Notes under the pieces: generated by a model
The model's input: the letters and a program-made list of their open reading frames with translations, nothing else
What the model was told of the DNA's origin: nothing
Database searches by the model: none
In this document: positions 7,282 through 10,819 of the stretch, one piece after another
How the letters are laid out: every line of letters starts with the position of its first letter
How positions within the stretch are numbered: position 1 is the first letter of the stretch
Source: Nitrososphaeria archaeon
GTDB lineage: Archaea; Thermoproteota; Nitrososphaeria; Conexivisphaerales; UBA164
Assembly: GCA_029775955.1 (NCBI GenBank)
Contig: JARVJW010000178.1
Coordinates: 1 to 10,819 of the forward strand
DNA: 10,819 bases
Direction of reading: 5' to 3'
Program-made: the position numbers and the translations under genes

Positions 7282-8129
7282 AGATATTTATTGACTCGGG
7301 CGACATCGATGAAATAAGGGAATCAATAAAGTGGGGAATAATAGATGGCGTAACCACCAACCCTAGCCTGATAAGGGTGGCGCTGGACAGGAGGAAGGGG
7401 ATGGACATAAGGAAGTACATTCGGGAAATATGTGAGACAGCTGGTGAGAAAATTCCAGTTAGCCTCGAAGTTATGAGCACTGATTATAAATCAATGGTAA
7501 AGGAAGGCAGGGTACTTTATGACAGGTATAACCCTATCATGAAAAATGTAGTGATAAAGGTCCCGGTAAATACCGGGCCTGAATTTGAAGGGCTGAGGGC
7601 AATAAAAGAGCTGAGCAGCGGAGGAATACCTATTAATGCAACCCTCATAATGACGCCACCTCAGGCTCTGCTTGCTGCAAAGGCAGGGGCCAGATACGTG
7701 AGCCCATTTTTGGGAAGAATAGATGATTACGTAAGGACAAGGCTAAAAGTTGAATTTAGAAAGGATGACTATTTTGATTATGCCAGGGCCAGGGAGGCGC
7801 TCATAGCGGATATTGATAAGTACAGGGGGAACATCGGGAAATACCTTGAAATGAGTGCAATTGCATTTCCCGACGATGTAATGAGCGGAACAGAGCTGCT
7901 GCAGAGGATAATTGCTGTGTTCAGGAATTACTCCATCAGGTCAGAAGTTATAGCTGCATCAATCAGGAATCCCAGGCAGATGGCTGAAGCTATGTATGCA
8001 GGGGCAGATATAGCAACAGTTCCAATTGGCATCATAAGGAAGCTTCTCCATCACCAAAAGACCGAGGAGGGCGTCACGCTCTTTAAAAATGACGCGGAAG
8101 CTGCAAACTACAGGGATGTATTTTTATAG
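7278..8129 (+). CDS. tal: Transaldolase (TalC/MipB type) with an internal insertion
   Basis: A transaldolase of the short TalC/fructose-6-phosphate-aldolase group, which exchanges dihydroxyacetone units between fructose 6-phosphate and erythrose 4-phosphate, yielding sedoheptulose 7-phosphate. Key parts: MKIFIDSGDIDEI start, GVTTNPSLI (24-32), VVIKVPV with Schiff-base Lys94, INATLIMTPPQAL (119-131), YVSPFLGRIDD (140-150), AASIRNPRQ (226-234) and GADIATVP. The usual family length is about 215-225; this one is 283 because roughly 55 extra residues (about 151-205) sit between the RIDD strand and the helix before AASIRNP. The core motifs are intact on both sides, so the enzyme is expected to be active. 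TTG start at 7278 (TTGA overlap with gmhB) with GGAGGTCA at 7263-7270. Last gene of the operon; its final 22 nt overlap the convergent rpe gene. Confidence 0.92.
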   Translation: MKIFIDSGDIDEIRESIKWGIIDGVTTNPSLIRVALDRRKGMDIRKYIREICETAGEKIPVSLEVMSTDYKSMVKEGRVLYDRYNPIMKNVVIKVPVNTGPEFEGLRAIKELSSGGIPINATLIMTPPQALLAAKAGARYVSPFLGRIDDYVRTRLKVEFRKDDYFDYARAREALIADIDKYRGNIGKYLEMSAIAFPDDVMSGTELLQRIIAVFRNYSIRSEVIAASIRNPRQMAEAMYAGADIATVPIGIIRKLLHHQKTEEGVTLFKNDAEAANYRDVFL

Positions 8130-8773
8130 TCAAGGAAGTCCCTTAGAGCTGCAGGAGGGTTGCCTGATTTCATAATGGCAGACCCTATAACTAACCTATC
8201 GGGGCCCGACATGATAACTTCCTTTAAATTGTTTAGCTTGATCCCGCCGTCAACTAAAATGGAAAACTTCAGCTTTCCTCTCATTTCGTTTAGTGCACTG
8301 ACCTTTTTTAGTGCGCGCTCATCCATTTCCTGCCCTCCCTTCCCCGGCTTCACCAGGAGCACAAGCACGGAACTGATCTGGCCAAGGTAATTTTCAATTG
8401 CTGAGGCTTCAGTTTCTGGATTAATTGCAATTCCCGCAAGCTTGCCACCTGATTTTATCATTTTTATGTTCTCAGGCACACTTCCACTAGATTCCAGATG
8501 AAAATATATGGTTTCAACTCCTTCAATATCGTAAAAGGACCTGATAAATGGGGCCGGGTCCCTTACCATCAGGTGAACTTCGGAGGGTATTTTCCACCTT
8601 GATTCTATGGACCTGATTACCGGCTTTCCGAAACTGAGCTCAGGCGCAAAGTAACCATCAATAACATCATAATGCAGCATAAAGGGGCCAACTGCAATCA
8701 ACGCATCAAGCGTATCCCTTAACTGCGAAAAGTCTGCATCAAGAATTGATACCGATATGTTTTTGCCCAGCAT
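8108..8773 (-). CDS. rpe: Ribulose-phosphate 3-epimerase
   Basis: A TIM-barrel epimerase of 221 residues interconverting ribulose 5-phosphate and xylulose 5-phosphate; the latter is the ketol donor for transketolase. Metal and catalytic positions are visible: ISVSILDADF near the start, HYDVIDG with His34 and Asp36, EVHLMV with His67, and ILVDGGI with Asp175. The phosphate-binding stretch reads VKPGKGGQ where typical enzymes have VNPGFGGQ, a small departure. ATG at 8773 is preferred to TTG at 8791, since it starts right before the conserved strand and lies about 20-28 nt from a TATA-like box with no Shine-Dalgarno site. It faces the heptose operon and overlaps its last gene. Function follows the pentose phosphate theme; a related hexulose- or heptulose-phosphate epimerase activity cannot be excluded. 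Confidence 0.9.
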   Translation of the reverse strand: MLGKNISVSILDADFSQLRDTLDALIAVGPFMLHYDVIDGYFAPELSFGKPVIRSIESRWKIPSEVHLMVRDPAPFIRSFYDIEGVETIYFHLESSGSVPENIKMIKSGGKLAGIAINPETEASAIENYLGQISSVLVLLVKPGKGGQEMDERALKKVSALNEMRGKLKFSILVDGGIKLNNLKEVIMSGPDRLVIGSAIMKSGNPPAALRDFLDYKNTSL

Positions 8774-8791
8774 TGCAATTAATACTAACAA

Positions 8792-8801
8792 AAACTTAAA
8801 A
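8792..8801 (-). promoter_or_regulatory. Putative TATA box of rpe
   Basis: Read on the minus strand, TTTTAAGTTT lies about 19-28 nt upstream of the ATG at 8773, compatible with a leaderless transcript. No ribosome site precedes the ATG. Confidence 0.4.
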
Positions 8802-8841
8802 TCTTTATCCCTCAGTTAACTTTGAGAAACGGCGCTAGCGG

Positions 8842-8853
8842 TTTAGCGCTAAA
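8842..8853. repeat. Perfect 12-bp palindrome
   Basis: TTTAGCGCTAAA is self-complementary. It lies about 70 nt upstream of the rpe start and upstream of the IS110 remnant, and a related GGCGCTAGC precedes it at 8831-8839. It could be an operator, or part of the ancestral left end of the insertion sequence. No evidence here decides between them. Confidence 0.4.
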
Positions 8854-9018
8854 TGGTTAGACAACCTTGCCCCCGTATGCATTATATGAGGTAAAGGTGT
8901 ATCCATATGTTATATGCGTGCGAAGGGTGGAAGTTAAGGGCGGAAAATTTAGCCTGAGCGATGAAGCTTGTTTAGTTATATGTGAGCAAGAATAAGGAGT
9001 TTAGGTGATGGTGAACAC

Positions 9019-9530
9019 ATGTATGTAATCTCCATAAAGGATACCTGCAGAATGATTATGGATATGTGTTGAAGGAATTGAAGATGTTATGTGAGCCCGA
9101 TAAGCTGAAGGGGTTCTCCGACTCACTTCCGTTGAGCATAGTGATAAAGAGCTTTTCCACCTAGCATTGGGCGTACAGGATGCTGTCGGAAAGACATGAA
9201 GCTGTCAAACCCGATGCAGACAAAGAAAGGCCATAGCTTCGGCCAAGGTGAAGAAGGATAAGGTAGATGCGCTGATGCTTGCAAACCTGCTCAAGGGAGG
9301 ATGTATACCTGAATGCCATGTGCCCCCAGGGAGACCATGGAGCTGAGGGAGCTAGTCAGGTATCGGGCTAGGCTGGTGAGGACCTTGATTGATGAAGGAA
9401 GAACAGCATACACGCCTACCTGCTGATGTACAACGTGAAGATGGACGCTAACCATTTCACTAAGGATTTCATTGGAAGGTTGAGGGATATAGGGGACCCA
9501 AAGATAGATGGTCATGCCTTCAAGGTTTAA
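9019..9530 (+). pseudogene. Decayed IS110-family transposase remnant
   Basis: No single frame is intact, but successive frames join into the N-terminal and middle part of an IS110 (DEDD) transposase: MYVISIKDTCRMIMD from 9019; GYVLKELK with DKLKGFSDSLP and SIVIKSFST up to a TAG at 9162; HWAYRMLSERHE after it; NPMQTK; AIASAKVKKDKVDALMLANLL; CIPECHVPP; ETMELRELVRYRARLVRT; HAYLLMYNVKMDA; and FIGRLRDIGDPKIDG ending at the TAA at 9528. The order NPMQTK, K-K-DK-DA, LRELVRYR is diagnostic of the family. I count at least four frame changes and one nonsense codon. The C-terminal Transposase_20 half is missing, so this is an inactive relic. Confidence 0.85.
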
Positions 9531-9561
9531 AGTTGTGAACAGGACCGATTTTTGACGGTGG

Positions 9562-10464
9562 TCACTGCTTAATTTGAAGCAGCTCATTCACCGCCTTCCT
9601 CACGGCTTCCTCCGACGTGATTGATGGCCTCCAACCTGTCTCCATTTCAATTAACGATGAATCAAGCATCATGAGCCTCACATCCCCTTCCCATCCCCTG
9701 CCATCGCCTGTGTCATTGAACATATGCTGTGGGGAAATATGCATCGCATCTTCAACGATCTGAGCTATGCGTTCAACGGTAACCCAGTCTCTGTTGCCAA
9801 CGTTGTATGTTTTCAACCCATTTAACTTTAGCCCGACTAGGAGATCAATGAGATCTTGTACGTGAACGTAGCTTTTCCTCTGCCTTCCATTGCCAAGTAT
9901 TTCAAGCTTCACGGGGTTCAACCTGAGCTTCCTGATGAAATCAACTATGACTCCATGGCTCATCCTTCCACCTATGATGTTTGCCAGCCTCAACGATGTG
10001 ATTGGTATTCCGTAGTTCTTGCCGTAAAACTCCAGAACCAGCTCCCCCAGCATCTTGTACAGGCCATAATATGATATTGGGTTTAGCCGTTCGCTTTCAG
10101 GCGTTGGTATCCGGTCGGTTTCGCCGTAGACGGTTGATGATGAGGTGAAAATGATGCCGGAAGCATCACAGCCCCTGGCCATTTCAGCGGCGTTCAGGGT
10201 TGCCCTTACGTCTCTGTCAAAGTGCTCCTGAGCCTGCTGCATTGATTCCCTCACATCTGGGTCAGCCGCGAGGTGGTACACGAGTGACCCCTGTGTAATT
10301 TTTGGCTTTTCCCTTGACAGGTCGGCCTCTACATACTTGGCCCTCATGTTCCTATATGAGCCTGACGAAAAGTCATCAATGACGGTTACATCTCCCAAAT
10401 TAGTGAGCCTGTCCACAAGGTGTCCGCCAATATACCCTGCTCCGCCGGTAACTACAAAGTCCAA
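9562..10464 (-). CDS. NAD-dependent NDP-sugar epimerase/dehydratase (GalE-like extended SDR)
   Basis: A 300-residue extended short-chain dehydrogenase/reductase that acts on nucleotide sugars. It has the NAD-binding VTGGAGYIGGH (Gly7, Gly10, Gly13), the acidic VIDD (28-31) that selects NAD, HLAADPDVR (64-72), the catalytic set FTSSSTVYGE (Ser/Thr) and YYGLYK (Tyr133, Lys137), and the sugar-binding GNGRQRKSYVHVQDL. This suits UDP-glucose/galactose 4-epimerase or a relative; an NDP-heptose-modifying role is conceivable from context only. The start is uncertain: TTG at 10464 gives M-DFVVTGGAG, exactly where family members begin, and follows a TATA-like box at the right distance; an ATG at 10497 would add 11 unlikely residues and lie upstream of that box. 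Monocistronic, separated from the heptose operon by the IS110 relic. Confidence 0.88.
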   Translation of the reverse strand: MDFVVTGGAGYIGGHLVDRLTNLGDVTVIDDFSSGSYRNMRAKYVEADLSREKPKITQGSLVYHLAADPDVRESMQQAQEHFDRDVRATLNAAEMARGCDASGIIFTSSSTVYGETDRIPTPESERLNPISYYGLYKMLGELVLEFYGKNYGIPITSLRLANIIGGRMSHGVIVDFIRKLRLNPVKLEILGNGRQRKSYVHVQDLIDLLVGLKLNGLKTYNVGNRDWVTVERIAQIVEDAMHISPQHMFNDTGDGRGWEGDVRLMMLDSSLIEMETGWRPSITSEEAVRKAVNELLQIKQ

Positions 10465-10486
10465 TGAAAGCCATTGAACTGAAATG

Positions 10487-10495
10487 AATTTAAGC
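10487..10495 (-). promoter_or_regulatory. Putative TATA box of the epimerase gene
   Basis: On the minus strand GCTTAAATT lies 23-31 nt before the TTG at 10464, and no Shine-Dalgarno site is seen. This supports the TTG as the start of a leaderless transcript. Confidence 0.4.
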
Positions 10496-10648
10496 ATTGC
10501 GGGGTACCAGGTCATTAAATCAAATATACGCTATAATCGGTGCTGATAGGGGGTCACTAGTAGGCCTGAAATTGGTGCACACCTTCCTCAACATGTTGAC
10601 TAAAATATAATTGTCTAAATGCTCAAAAGCACATTCCGGTTTCTGAAA

Positions 10649-10668
10649 GGTTATAATTTTTTATAACC
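10649..10668. repeat. Perfect 8-bp inverted repeat (hairpin)
   Basis: GGTTATAA, four T, TTATAACC: a perfect stem of 8 bp with a 4-nt loop. It overlaps the stop codon of the small minus-strand frame ending at 10651. The AT-rich stem and the T run could act as a plus-strand terminator or mark an element end, but neither is established. Confidence 0.5.
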
Positions 10669-10803
10669 ATCATTCGGAGCGTTGACCTTCTCAGTCAAGC
10701 CCGCTACGGCCACTTTAGGCTCATGGCCGGTGTACAGGTATTCATCCTTCAAAGAAGGCCAAGAGGCATCCGCACTCACGGTAAACGGGTAGCCGCAGGC
10801 CAC
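10651..10803 (-). CDS. Doubtful small CxxC-containing frame at the window edge
   Basis: A minus-strand frame runs from just after a TAA at 10810-10812 to the TAA at 10651-10653. The frame includes CVACGYPF, WPSLKDEYLYTGHEPKV and GLTEKVNAPNDGYKKL, with composition like a real protein. If it starts at GTG 10803 the product is 50 residues with one Cys left; the CxxC begins before that GTG, so the frame is more likely the C-terminal tail of a zinc-ribbon protein whose upstream part lies outside the window and is now interrupted by the stop or a frameshift. I do not recognise the family. The stretch 10516-10648 between it and the epimerase holds no gene that I can support. Confidence 0.25.
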   Translation of the reverse strand: MACGYPFTVSADASWPSLKDEYLYTGHEPKVAVAGLTEKVNAPNDGYKKL

Positions 10804-10819
10804 GCAGGGTTATGGCAAG

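Noticed and set aside
8117..8129. T5 run as a terminator for the heptose operon
   Set aside because: It lies inside the coding end of the transaldolase gene, is short, and no hairpin accompanies it.
8821..8900. Possible tRNA from the GC-rich paired segments near 8831-8853
   Set aside because: There is no T-arm GGTTCRA-type sequence and no cloverleaf can be drawn; the pairing is just the palindrome.
9291..9587. Minus-strand 98-codon frame downstream of the epimerase gene
   Set aside because: It is the shadow of the IS110 relic, whose plus-strand frames match a known transposase order.
1..10819. CRISPR array or tandem repeats
   Set aside because: No regularly spaced direct repeats of 20 bp or more were seen by eye on either strand.

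Overview
The window looks like a chromosomal segment of a Thermoplasmata-type archaeon (Thermoplasmatales or a relative). Four things point there: transketolase split into two subunits next to a TalC-type transaldolase; TATA-like boxes about 25-30 nt upstream of the first codon of leading genes, as expected for leaderless transcripts; purine-rich Shine-Dalgarno sites only in front of internal operon genes; and heavy use of AGG and ATA codons with frequent TTG starts. Lineage is inferred from gene style, not from a marker gene.

Left part (1-1775): a graveyard. It holds the decayed 3' end of a DDE (IS5-like) transposase (about 7-219), a TylF/MycF-type sugar O-methyltransferase gene split by a frameshift (283-964), an unrecognised frameshifted gene (975-1423), and an AT-rich non-coding stretch.

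Centre (1776-8129, + strand): a tightly packed eight-gene operon in which every junction overlaps by 4-16 nt. In order: an HldA/RfaE-N-like PfkB sugar kinase, transketolase N subunit, transketolase C subunit, HddC-like nucleotidyltransferase, HddA-like GHMP kinase, GmhA, GmhB, transaldolase. Ribulose-phosphate 3-epimerase (8108-8773, - strand) converges on it with a 23-nt overlap. Read together this is a self-contained route: Rpe, transketolase and transaldolase make sedoheptulose 7-phosphate from pentose phosphates or glycolytic intermediates; GmhA isomerises it to D-glycero-D-manno-heptose 7-phosphate; a kinase (HddA, and perhaps the PfkB enzyme) adds the 1-phosphate; GmhB removes the 7-phosphate; HddC makes the NDP-heptose (GDP-heptose by family). 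No heptosyltransferase is in the window. The presence of two different heptose-7-phosphate-kinase-like families in one operon is the most unusual point.

Right part (8774-10819): a heavily decayed IS110-family transposase (9019-9530), an intact extended-SDR NDP-sugar 4-epimerase on the - strand (9562-10464), and a terminal stretch with a perfect 8-bp hairpin and a doubtful small CxxC-containing reading frame at the window edge. The sugar-nucleotide operon is thus flanked on both sides by mobile-element debris, as is common for variable surface-glycan loci.
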